Shown: positions 34,281 through 41,649 of the stretch, piece after piece
Layout: each line of letters starts with the position of its first letter
Numbering within the stretch: the stretch's first letter is position 1
NCBI RefSeq assembly: GCF_040214835.1
Contig: NZ_CP157874.1
Span: forward strand, 187,001-251,000
Reading direction: 5' to 3'
DNA: 64,000 nt
Source of the DNA: Pseudomonas asiatica
GTDB taxonomy: Bacteria > Pseudomonadota > Gammaproteobacteria > Pseudomonadales > Pseudomonadaceae
Position numbers and translations under genes: made by a program
The notes under the pieces: model-generated
What the model saw: only the letters and a program-made list of their open reading frames with translations
The model's database searches: none
Told to the model about the DNA's origin: nothing

Positions 34281-35242
34281 CTGAACGAACGACTGACAAC
34301 CCCGACATCCTTGCTCTTCTGCCTCGCCTTGGTGCCGCTGATGCAGGCGTGCGCCGCATCGCCCTGATCGAACTGGCCGACCTGGAAGACCCGGATGGCT
34401 TGCCATGGCTAACCGATGCACTGCTGGTGGATGCCGCCGACGAGGTGCGTGCCGAGGCCGCGCGCCTGCTCGAGGCCTGGGAAGAACCCGAAGTTGTGCA
34501 GGCCCTGTGCGCTGCGCTGGCCGATGCTGCCGAGCCGGTACGGCTGGCTGCCGCCCAGAGCCTCAGCGAACTCAAGAGCCTTGAAACCGGTCAGCTGATC
34601 CTGCCATGGGTCAAGCATGCCGATGCCTTCGTCCGTGCCAGCGCCCTGCGTGCCTTGCGCGAGCTGCGCCTGGAGGATGCTGCAGAGCCTGCACTGCTGG
34701 CCCTGGCCGATGGCGACGCCGCGGTCCGGCGTGAGGCAGTGGGTATTCTTGGCTGGCTCAAGCACCAGCCGGCATTGCCAGCATTGGCAAAGCTTGCCGC
34801 AGACGAGCCGGACACCGAGGTGCGCCGCGCGGCCATTGGTGCGCTGGGCCTCGCCCGCGACAGCGCGGTGGTGCCAGCATTGGTGGCTGCATTGGCTGAC
34901 AAGGCCTGGCAAGTGCGCGAAGAAGCCGCCACCACGCTAGGCAAGGTGGGCCTGGCCCCAGCAGGCCCGGCACTGGTAAATGCCCTTGCCGATGACTTCT
35001 GGCAAGTCCGTCTGCGTGCGGCGCGGTCCCTGGGGCGGCTGCGTCATGTTGCGGCCCTGGACGCGCTTGGCGAGTTGCTCGGCCACGGCATTGCCAACCT
35101 GCGCAAGGAGGCGGCTCTGGCCCTGGGTGAGCTGGGCCAGGCGCGTGCCTTGCCGGTGCTGCAGGCCGCCGAGGCCGATAGCGACCCCGAGGTGCGCAAG
35201 GCTGTGCGGATCGCCATGGCGCAACTGCGCGGGGCCTCCTGA
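34277..35242 (+). CDS. HEAT-repeat protein (PBS-lyase-type repeats)
   Basis: A 321-residue protein made of about nine helical repeats of roughly 31 residues with the pattern D-x-x-V-R-x-x-A-x-x-x-L-G (for example DTEVRRAAIGALGLARD, AWQVREEAATTLGKVG, FWQVRLRAARSLGRL). No catalytic domain or signal peptide. Such repeats serve as protein-binding scaffolds or, as in CpcE, handle cofactors. Its ATGA overlap with the ATPase gene and TGATG overlap with DUF971 make a fixed role in this operon likely, perhaps in maturing or holding the flavoprotein-ferredoxin pair. Confidence 0.85.
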   Translation: MTERTTDNPDILALLPRLGAADAGVRRIALIELADLEDPDGLPWLTDALLVDAADEVRAEAARLLEAWEEPEVVQALCAALADAAEPVRLAAAQSLSELKSLETGQLILPWVKHADAFVRASALRALRELRLEDAAEPALLALADGDAAVRREAVGILGWLKHQPALPALAKLAADEPDTEVRRAAIGALGLARDSAVVPALVAALADKAWQVREEAATTLGKVGLAPAGPALVNALADDFWQVRLRAARSLGRLRHVAALDALGELLGHGIANLRKEAALALGELGQARALPVLQAAEADSDPEVRKAVRIAMAQLRGAS

Positions 35243-35523
35243 TGAACGCCCCGCAAGCTATTCGCAACATGCGCGGGCCCGGGCAACTGGTGCTGCAATG
35301 GCAAGACGGCGAACACAGCCTCAGCCATGCCCGCCTGCGCGGTGCTTGCCCCTGTTCACAATGCCGAGCGGCACGGCTGCAGGGGAGCATCAGCCTGGTT
35401 CGCGATGACGTGCGCGTGGTGCAAATCGAGCCGCAAGGATATGGCGTGCAGCTGGTGTTCAGCGATGGGCATGAGCGGGGTATCTACCCTTGGGCTTACC
35501 TGCGTGACCTCAGTGCCCGGTGA
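35242..35523 (+). CDS. DUF971 domain protein
   Basis: A 93-residue protein with the DUF971 pattern: LVLQWQDGEHSLSHARLRGACPCSQCR (here the CPCSQC cysteines), then YGVQLVFSDGHERGIYPWAYL. The same fold forms the N-terminal zinc-binding part of gamma-butyrobetaine hydroxylase, and stand-alone members often sit with Fe-S or molybdenum-cofactor genes. Last gene of the operon; a REP pair follows. Confidence 0.88.
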   Translation: MNAPQAIRNMRGPGQLVLQWQDGEHSLSHARLRGACPCSQCRAARLQGSISLVRDDVRVVQIEPQGYGVQLVFSDGHERGIYPWAYLRDLSAR

Positions 35524-35550
35524 GACCTGAATTCGCAAGCGGTCCGCGTA

Positions 35551-35641
35551 CCCTGTGGGAGCGGCTTTAGCCGCGAAGAATCCAACTCGGTGCATGGCAC
35601 CGGCTGCGCCGGTGTTCGCGGCTAAAGCCGCTCCCACAGGG
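35551..35641. repeat. REP-like inverted pair, GCGGCTTTAGCCGC family
   Basis: CCCTGTGGGAGCGGCTTTAG, continuing as CCGCGAA, is mirrored by TTCGCGGCTAAAGCCGCTCC and CACAGGG, with a GCACCGGCTGCGCCGGTG hairpin between. This is a third REP subtype of the window. It separates the DUF971 stop from the convergent atsC stop and could terminate both. Confidence 0.85.
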
Positions 35642-35700
35642 GCCCTGCTAATTCAGTGAGTCATGGGCATTTCTATGAGTACGGGCCCGTTCCCACAGGC

Positions 35701-36564
35701 TCAGAGCGCAATCAGCTCCGGCCTCAGCCCTTCGACCCGGCGCACCGGCGGCGTCAGGTAGCCGCCATCCCCGGTGATCTGGTGCAGCACCTTCTCCCGC
35801 AGCTCGTGAAGTGCCACGCCCGTACGCAACCGTGGGTGTGGCAGGTCGATCTCCACCACCGACTTGATCCGCCCCGGGCGCGGCTCCAGAACCACCACCC
35901 GGTCGGCCAGGTAGGTGGCCTCCTCGGCGTCATGGGTGACCAGCAGCGTGGTGATGCCGGCACGTTCGCGAATGGCCAGCAGCTCGTCCTGCAGTTGCTG
36001 GCGGGTCAGCGCATCCAGCGCGCCGAACGGTTCGTCGAGCAGCAGGATACGCGGGCTGGCTACCAGGCCTCGGGCGATCGCCACGCGCTGCGCCATGCCG
36101 CCGGACAGCTGGTGTGGGTAGGCCGACTCGAAGCCGACCAGCCCCACCAGTTGCACGAATTCGTGTACCCGCCGCGCGCGCTCACCCTGGGTGAGCGGCT
36201 CGTTGACCAGGCCCAGGGCAATGTTCTGTTCCACGCTCAGCCAGGGGAACAGCCGGTGTTCCTGAAACACGATGCCGCGTTCGCTACCAATGCCGCTGAC
36301 AGTGTGGCCGTCCACACGGATGTTGCCGCTGTAGTCGGTATCCAGCCCTACCAGCAGGCGCAGCAGGGTGGATTTGCCACAGCCGGAAGCACCAACGATG
36401 GCGATGAACTCACCCTGGTTGATCGACAGGTTGAAGTTGCGGATGGCTTCCAGCGGCTGGCCATCGACGCTGAACACTTTGCCGACCCCCTCGAAGCTGA
36501 CCAGGGGCGGGGTGACGTCGGGCTGGTTGGCCGCGTGCAGGTGCGAGGTATTGAAGGCGTTCAT
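35701..36564 (-). CDS. atsC: AtsC, ATPase of the sulfate-ester ABC importer
   Basis: A 287-residue ATPase with Walker A GASGCGKST, signature LSGGMAQRVAIARGL, Walker B LLLDEPFGALD and switch VTHD. The assignment rests on its coupling to the fused double permease and on the divergent atsR-atsK pair, the layout I recall from P. putida S-313. The start at 36564 overlaps the atsB stop by ATGA. The importer supplies alkyl sulfate esters to AtsK during sulfate starvation. Confidence 0.85.
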   Translation of the reverse strand: MNAFNTSHLHAANQPDVTPPLVSFEGVGKVFSVDGQPLEAIRNFNLSINQGEFIAIVGASGCGKSTLLRLLVGLDTDYSGNIRVDGHTVSGIGSERGIVFQEHRLFPWLSVEQNIALGLVNEPLTQGERARRVHEFVQLVGLVGFESAYPHQLSGGMAQRVAIARGLVASPRILLLDEPFGALDALTRQQLQDELLAIRERAGITTLLVTHDAEEATYLADRVVVLEPRPGRIKSVVEIDLPHPRLRTGVALHELREKVLHQITGDGGYLTPPVRRVEGLRPELIAL

Positions 36565-38150
36565 GCGGTTCTCCAGCGCGTGGCGCGCGATTCGAGGCGT
36601 TGTCCAAGGGTGCCGAGCAGGGCGCCTACCAGGCCGATCAGCAGCATGGCGGCCATTACCTGGTCCATGCGGAACAGTTGCTGGGCGCCGATCATCAGGC
36701 TGGCGATGCCACCGTCCGAGGGCATGAAGTATTCGGCACCGATGGTGCCCAGCCAGGCGTAGATCAGCGACAGGCGCAGGCCGGCAAAAATGGCCGGGGC
36801 TGCGCCGGGCAGCACCAGCAGGCGCAGGCGTTGCCACAGGTTCAGGCGCAGGGTGCGCGCGGCTTCACCCAGCTGCGGCGAGAGGCTGGCGATACCGCGC
36901 TGGGTGGCGATCAGCAACGGGAAGAACGCAGCCATGCCGACGAATACCTGCTTGGCCCCTTCACCCAGGCCGAACCAGGCTGTGAGCAGCGGCACCCAGG
37001 CAAACAACGCCACCTGACGCAAGGCCGACAGGCTGGGCCCGAAGATACCTTCGGCATTGGCCGAAAGCCCCAACAGCAAACCGACCAGCAGGCCAGCGCT
37101 ACCGCCCAGCAGCAAGCCGGCCAAAGCGCGCTGCAGGCTCAGCAGCAAGGCTTGCGGCAGCGAACCATCGGCCAGGCCGGTCAGCAGGGTGCGCAACACT
37201 TCAAGTGGCGAGGTCAGGATGTTGCTGTCGACCCAGCCAAAGCTGCTGCTGGCCTGCCACAGGGCCAACAGTGCCAGTGGCAGCAGCAGGCTTTGCCAAC
37301 CCCGCGGCACGGGGCCACGGTGCTGCTCCCCTGTGGCCGCTTGCGGCCAGTACAGCAGGCGCTTTTCCAGGGCCGAGAAGCCGCGCTCCAGCAGTGCGCC
37401 GACCAGGCCGATCACCAGGATGCACAGCAGCACCAGGTCGAGCATGAACAGCTGCCGTCCCCACACCATCAGGTAGCCAATCCCTTCGCTGGAGGCCAGC
37501 AGTTCGACCGCCAGTAGCGAGGTCCAGCCGGTGGCCAGGGCCAGGCGTACGCCGGTGAGGAAGGCGGGCAGGGCAGCCGGAAGCAGCAGGCGCAGGAACA
37601 TTAGATGGCGAGGCAGGCGCAGCACTGCAGCGGCCTCTCGCAGCTTGGGCTGGGCATCACGTACACCGACCAGCGTGTGCAAGGTAACGGGGACCACCAC
37701 GGCTTTCACCAGCACCACCAGCTTGAGCAACTCGCCGATCCCGAAGAACAGCATGAACAACGGGATCCAGGCCAGGGTAGGAATCTGTGCCAGCGCCACG
37801 AAGGTCGGCAGCACCAGCGTCTGCGCCCGCCGCGAAGCACCCAGCCAGACCCCCAGCAGCAACCCGCTGCCGATGCCGACCGCCAGCCCCCAGAACAACC
37901 GCTGCAAGCTTATCCCCAGGTGCCCCCACAGCTCGCCGGAGCCAAACTCCACCGCGCTCTGCCACACCAATGCTGGCGCCGGCAGGATCTGCTCGCTCAT
38001 CCAGTGCTCCCGGCTGGCCACTACCCACAGCACGGCAATTGCTGCAGGCACCAGGTATGCGAGGCCTTTGTAGGAGCGGCCTTGTGTCGCGATAGGGCCG
38101 CACAGCGGCCCCCGGAGCCACCTCCGATTCCTGCTCAGAACTCCATTCAT
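36561..38150 (-). CDS. atsB: AtsB, fused double permease of the sulfate-ester ABC importer
   Basis: A 529-residue protein with two complete permease modules in one chain. Each has about six helices and its own docking motif: REAAAVLRLPRHLMFLRLLLPAA, and GEAARTLRLNLWQRLRLLVLPGA (quoted in part: AAAVLRLPRHLMFLRLLLP; AARTLRLNLWQRLRLLVLPG). A fused permease is the known AtsB form. Residues about 13-30 (RGPLCGPIATQGRSYKG) are encoded by a REP element at 38070-38113, so either this REP was captured into the gene or translation starts later, for example at an in-frame GTG just before the first helix. Confidence 0.85.
   Translation of the reverse strand: MNGVLSRNRRWLRGPLCGPIATQGRSYKGLAYLVPAAIAVLWVVASREHWMSEQILPAPALVWQSAVEFGSGELWGHLGISLQRLFWGLAVGIGSGLLLGVWLGASRRAQTLVLPTFVALAQIPTLAWIPLFMLFFGIGELLKLVVLVKAVVVPVTLHTLVGVRDAQPKLREAAAVLRLPRHLMFLRLLLPAALPAFLTGVRLALATGWTSLLAVELLASSEGIGYLMVWGRQLFMLDLVLLCILVIGLVGALLERGFSALEKRLLYWPQAATGEQHRGPVPRGWQSLLLPLALLALWQASSSFGWVDSNILTSPLEVLRTLLTGLADGSLPQALLLSLQRALAGLLLGGSAGLLVGLLLGLSANAEGIFGPSLSALRQVALFAWVPLLTAWFGLGEGAKQVFVGMAAFFPLLIATQRGIASLSPQLGEAARTLRLNLWQRLRLLVLPGAAPAIFAGLRLSLIYAWLGTIGAEYFMPSDGGIASLMIGAQQLFRMDQVMAAMLLIGLVGALLGTLGQRLESRATRWRTA
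38070..38113. repeat. REP element inside the 5' end of atsB
   Basis: GTAGGAGCGGCCTTGTGTCG and the following GGGCCGC/GCGGCCC stem are a standard copy of the CTTGTGTCGCG family, here in frame with the annotated atsB start. Confidence 0.85.
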
Positions 38151-38447
38151 CGGCCATCTCTCGAAGCGTTGTTAGATTATTCATTTATGGAATTAAAAAT
38201 TCTAAAAAATGACTTTCAAGAGATAAGAGCATGCGCTTCATGCATACGGAAGCCCCTCGCCGTTGCGTTTTCCTCATATTTTCCATGCGTTTTCCGCAAG
38301 CCAGCCGCAGGCCCGCATGCCGCCTGATTTATGCCTTTCAGTTACTGAAGAATGAAGTTTTGATCTTTGTAGGTTCTAACCAGACCTGCCTAGCTTCTGG
38401 CCAAAGCGCCGGCCATCGCCGGTGGCAGCCTGCCAAGGAGCCTTGCC
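38151..38447. promoter_or_regulatory. Divergent atsB/atsR control region
   Basis: About 300 bp with no gene. The atsB side (38170-38225) is strongly AT-rich (ATTAAAAATTCTAAAAAATG), as is common upstream of CysB/Cbl-type or LysR-controlled sulfur genes. The atsR side ends in AAGGAG seven bases before the ATG. Exact promoters and operators cannot be fixed by eye. Confidence 0.5.
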
Positions 38448-39485
38448 ATGAAAACCCCGCTGCGCCACCTGATCACCGCCCTTGGGCTGGCCTTCACCCT
38501 CAGCGCCCACGCAGCTGAACCGGCCAAGCCAGCAAGCATCCGCATCGCCGTGCCCGACCTCAGCGCGGGCAGCAAGCCCAGCGCCGGTGGCGTGGTCGAC
38601 GTGCTGCGTGACCAGCAACTGCTGGAGAAGGAATTCGCCAAGGACAACATTCGCATCGACTGGCACTTCTTCAAGGGCGCCGGGCCGGTGGTGAACGAAG
38701 CGCTGGCCAACGGCCAGGCCGATTTCGCCTACCTCGGCGACCTGGCCGCCATCGTCGGCAAGGCCAATGGCCTGGACACCCGCGTGCTGTCGGCGGGGGT
38801 ACGTGGGGTGAAGAGCTACCTGGGCGTGGTGCCCGGTTCCGGCATCAAGACCCTGCACGACCTCAAAGGCAAGCGCGTGGCGGTGTTCCGTGGCACCGCC
38901 AACCAGCTGTCGTTCGCCAGCGCCCTGGCCAGCCAGGGGCTTAGCGAGCGCGAGCTGAAGGTGATCAACCTGGACTTCAACGCCGCCAATGCCGCACTGG
39001 CCGCCAAGCAGATCGACGCCACCTGGGGCCTGTCCAACCTGCTGTCGCTGCGCGAGCGCGGGCTGGTCGAGCTACCGGTCAACTCGCGTGACCTGGAAGG
39101 TGCCGGCAGTACCCAGGCGGTACTGCTGGGCACTGGCGATTTCATCCGCAAATACCCCGAGCTGGTGCAGCGCCTGGTCAATGCCCAGCAACAGGCCAGC
39201 GCCTGGCTGCGCGACGAACACAACCGCGAGGCCTATGTCGAGCTGGTGGCCAGCAATGCCAATTGGCCGCGCAGCATCCTCAACGACGACCTGGCCAAGG
39301 AAGACCTGGCCCATTACTTCGATCCACGGCTGGACGCCGAATTCGTCGGCCAGCTGCAACAGGGCGTGGACCTGGCCACCAAGGAGCGCCTGATCCGTCG
39401 TGGCTTCCAGGTGGCCGACTGGATCGAACCACGCTTCCTCGATGCCGCCCTGCAACAGAAGCAGGCCGTGCAGGCCGCCCGCTGA
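38448..39485 (+). CDS. atsR: AtsR, periplasmic sulfate-ester-binding protein
   Basis: A 345-residue protein with a signal peptide (residues 1-23, LAFTLSAHAAE) and the SsuA-type fold: ASIRIAVPDLSAGSKPS, NGQADFAYLGDLAAIVGKA and LKGKRVAVFRGTANQLSF. It captures alkyl or aryl sulfate esters (inferred from AtsR of P. putida) and delivers them to AtsBC. It sits 37 bp before atsK on the same strand and diverges from atsBC. Confidence 0.88.
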   Translation: MKTPLRHLITALGLAFTLSAHAAEPAKPASIRIAVPDLSAGSKPSAGGVVDVLRDQQLLEKEFAKDNIRIDWHFFKGAGPVVNEALANGQADFAYLGDLAAIVGKANGLDTRVLSAGVRGVKSYLGVVPGSGIKTLHDLKGKRVAVFRGTANQLSFASALASQGLSERELKVINLDFNAANAALAAKQIDATWGLSNLLSLRERGLVELPVNSRDLEGAGSTQAVLLGTGDFIRKYPELVQRLVNAQQQASAWLRDEHNREAYVELVASNANWPRSILNDDLAKEDLAHYFDPRLDAEFVGQLQQGVDLATKERLIRRGFQVADWIEPRFLDAALQQKQAVQAAR

Positions 39486-39522
39486 ATCCCGATAACCCGA
39501 CAATGACCGCAAGGACACGACC

Positions 39523-40428
39523 ATGAGCAACGCCGCCCTGGCCACCGCGCCACAAACCCTCGAACTCGACATCCACCCGGTTGCCGGCCGCATCGGTGCC
39601 GAAATTCGCGGGGTGCAATTGTCCGCCGACCTTGATGCCGCCACCCTCGACGCCATCCAGGCCGCGCTGGTGAAGCACAAGGTGATCTTCTTCCGTGGCC
39701 AGACCCACCTGGATGACCAAAGCCAGGAAGCCTTCGCCAAGTTGCTCGGCGAGCCGGTCGCCCACCCCACCGTGCCGGTGGTGGATGGCACCAGCTACCT
39801 GTTGCAGCTCGATGGTGCCGAAGGCCAGCGGGCCAACTCCTGGCACACCGACGTGACCTTCGTCGACGCCTACCCCAAGGCCTCGATCCTGCGCAGCGTG
39901 GTGGCGCCGGCATCCGGTGGTGACACCGTGTGGGCCAACACCGCCACGGCCTACCAGGAGCTGCCCGAGCCGCTGCGCGAGCTGGCCGACAAGCTATGGG
40001 CGGTGCACAGCAACGAATACGACTACGCCAGCGTGAAGCCCGATGTGGACCCGGCCAAGCTGGAGCGCTATCGCAAAGTGTTCACCTCCACGGTGTACGA
40101 GACCGAGCACCCGGTGGTGCGCGTGCACCCGATCAGTGGCGAGCGGGTGCTGCAGCTGGGGCATTTCGTGAAGCGCATCAAAGGTTATTCGCTGGCGGAT
40201 TCGCAACACCTGTTCGCGGTGCTGCAAGGGCATGTGACGCGCCTGGAGAACACTGTTCGCTGGCGCTGGCAGGCGGGGGACGTGGCCATCTGGGATAACC
40301 GCGCGACGCAGCATTATGCGGTGGATGATTACGGGACCCAACCGCGGGTGGTGCGGCGGGTGACCCTGGCGGGTGAGGTGCCGGTCGGGGTGGATGGGCA
40401 ACTCAGCCGCACTACGCGTAAAGGCTGA
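39523..40428 (+). CDS. atsK: AtsK, alpha-ketoglutarate-dependent alkylsulfatase
   Basis: A 301-residue Fe(II)/2-oxoglutarate dioxygenase of the TauD family. Iron ligands are His108 and Asp110 in NSWHTDVTF and the His in ATQHYAVDDYG near residue 264; the 2-oxoglutarate Arg is in the C-terminal PRVVRRVTLAG. Sequence and length match what I recall of P. putida S-313 AtsK nearly throughout. It hydroxylates the carbon bearing the sulfate of alkyl sulfates such as hexyl sulfate, releasing sulfate and an aldehyde in the cytoplasm. Confidence 0.95.
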   Translation: MSNAALATAPQTLELDIHPVAGRIGAEIRGVQLSADLDAATLDAIQAALVKHKVIFFRGQTHLDDQSQEAFAKLLGEPVAHPTVPVVDGTSYLLQLDGAEGQRANSWHTDVTFVDAYPKASILRSVVAPASGGDTVWANTATAYQELPEPLRELADKLWAVHSNEYDYASVKPDVDPAKLERYRKVFTSTVYETEHPVVRVHPISGERVLQLGHFVKRIKGYSLADSQHLFAVLQGHVTRLENTVRWRWQAGDVAIWDNRATQHYAVDDYGTQPRVVRRVTLAGEVPVGVDGQLSRTTRKG

Positions 40429-40432
40429 TATC

Positions 40433-40540
40433 GCCGGGGCCGCTTGGCGGCCCTTTCGCGACACAAGGCCGCTCCTACAGGCGATCGCATACCCTTGTAG
40501 GAGCGGCCTTGTGTCGCGAAACGGGGGCAAAGCCCCCGCC
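40433..40540. repeat. REP pair, CTTGTGTCGCG family
   Basis: Two inverted copies, one reading CGCGACACAAGGCCGCTCCT and the other GTAGGAGCGGCCTTGTGTCG, with about 18 bases between. The locus fills the gap between the convergent atsK and LysR genes. Confidence 0.88.
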
Positions 40541-40542
40541 AG

Positions 40543-41457
40543 CTACAACTCGGTATCGCAGGCAATCAACTGCCTGACCAGCCCCTGAGCCAACGGCGAT
40601 AGCCCATACCCCACCCGGCTCACCACCCCATAACGGGTATAGAACGCTTCTTCCTGCTCCACCGTCAGGTCGGCCAGCTGCAATGCCACCAATCCCCCGT
40701 CACGCTGATACGGCCGCAAGTTGGCATTGCAGGCAATGCCGATGGTGTCGGAATGCATCACCACATTCAGCAGTGCATAGCCATGCTCGCACTCCACCGT
40801 CGGCAGAAAATCCTGCCGCCCGCTGAGGTCGCTGAGGATCTTGCGGATGTTCGGCGGGCGGAAGGTGGTGGCCAGGGGGTAGTCGAACAGGTCACGCGCC
40901 CGCACGCTCTCGCGCTCGGTCAACGGGTGCCCGACGCGGCAGCAGAAATGCCAGCGCTGCGGCGTCAGCTTGTGCACCTGGTAGTCCGGGTCGGACTCGA
41001 ACTGGCGGGTGTCAGCGACGAAGAACTCGATCTCCTCGGCAACCAGCTTGCGGTTCAGCGCCTGCCAGTTATCCACCTGGAAGCAGGTACGCGCCGCGGG
41101 GTATTCGGCGACGAAGCGTGCCACCGCCCGCGGTACCAAACCCCCTGCCGGCGCCGGGCCGGAGCCGAAGCGCACCACGCCGGTAGTGGCACCGTTGAAC
41201 TGGTGGATCTCGTTGACCAGGTTGTGCGCCCCATGCACCAACCGCCGCGAATGCTCCAGCACCAGCAGGCCCTGGCGAGTCGGCGCCAGCTCCTTGCTGG
41301 CGCGGTCCACCAGGCGGCAGCCGATGTTGTGCTCGAGGGTCTGGATGCTGCGGCTGAACGCTGATTGCGACAGGTTCACCGCAGCCGCCGCAGCAACGAA
41401 GCTGCGGTGCTCGACAAGGGCAATGTAGTGGCGCAGCTGACGGAGATCGATATGCAT
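40543..41457 (-). CDS. sftR: LysR-type regulator, probable SftR
   Basis: A 304-residue regulator. Its helix-turn-helix (residues 3-60) reads LRQLRHYIALVEHRSFVAAA, then NLSQSAFSRSIQTLE, and a LysR effector domain follows. It is divergent from a TonB receptor and the arylsulfate sulfotransferase and lies beside ats genes. That is the setting of SftR, which I recall as a repressor-type LysR protein controlling sulfate-ester genes in P. putida. The symbol rests on context; the family call is firm. Confidence 0.82.
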   Translation of the reverse strand: MHIDLRQLRHYIALVEHRSFVAAAAAVNLSQSAFSRSIQTLEHNIGCRLVDRASKELAPTRQGLLVLEHSRRLVHGAHNLVNEIHQFNGATTGVVRFGSGPAPAGGLVPRAVARFVAEYPAARTCFQVDNWQALNRKLVAEEIEFFVADTRQFESDPDYQVHKLTPQRWHFCCRVGHPLTERESVRARDLFDYPLATTFRPPNIRKILSDLSGRQDFLPTVECEHGYALLNVVMHSDTIGIACNANLRPYQRDGGLVALQLADLTVEQEEAFYTRYGVVSRVGYGLSPLAQGLVRQLIACDTEL

Positions 41458-41649
41458 TTTTTACATTGAAACTTTCGGTCGAATGCAATTGCTGACAAGG
41501 GTTAGCCCCCTTATAAAGGGAGTCACTTATTCCACAAAATATGATTTACAAATATTTATATCGCCTAAAAGAATATAAGCCCGACTGACCGCGATTCGGT
41601 TCCGCCAACGGAAATGCTCGCCAGGGCCCATGCCTCAAGGAGCATTTGC
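41458..41649. promoter_or_regulatory. Divergent sftR / TonB-receptor control region
   Basis: A 192-bp AT-rich gap. It contains TTATAAAGGG near 41511 and AATATTTATATCGCCTAAAAG near 41552-41572, suitable for promoter and LysR contacts. An AAGGAG ribosome site lies seven bases before the receptor ATG. Confidence 0.45.

Noticed and set aside
38231..38518. A 95-codon plus-strand frame in the atsB/atsR gap as a leader gene
   Set aside because: It overlaps the atsR start in another frame and has no ribosome site or protein-like pattern.
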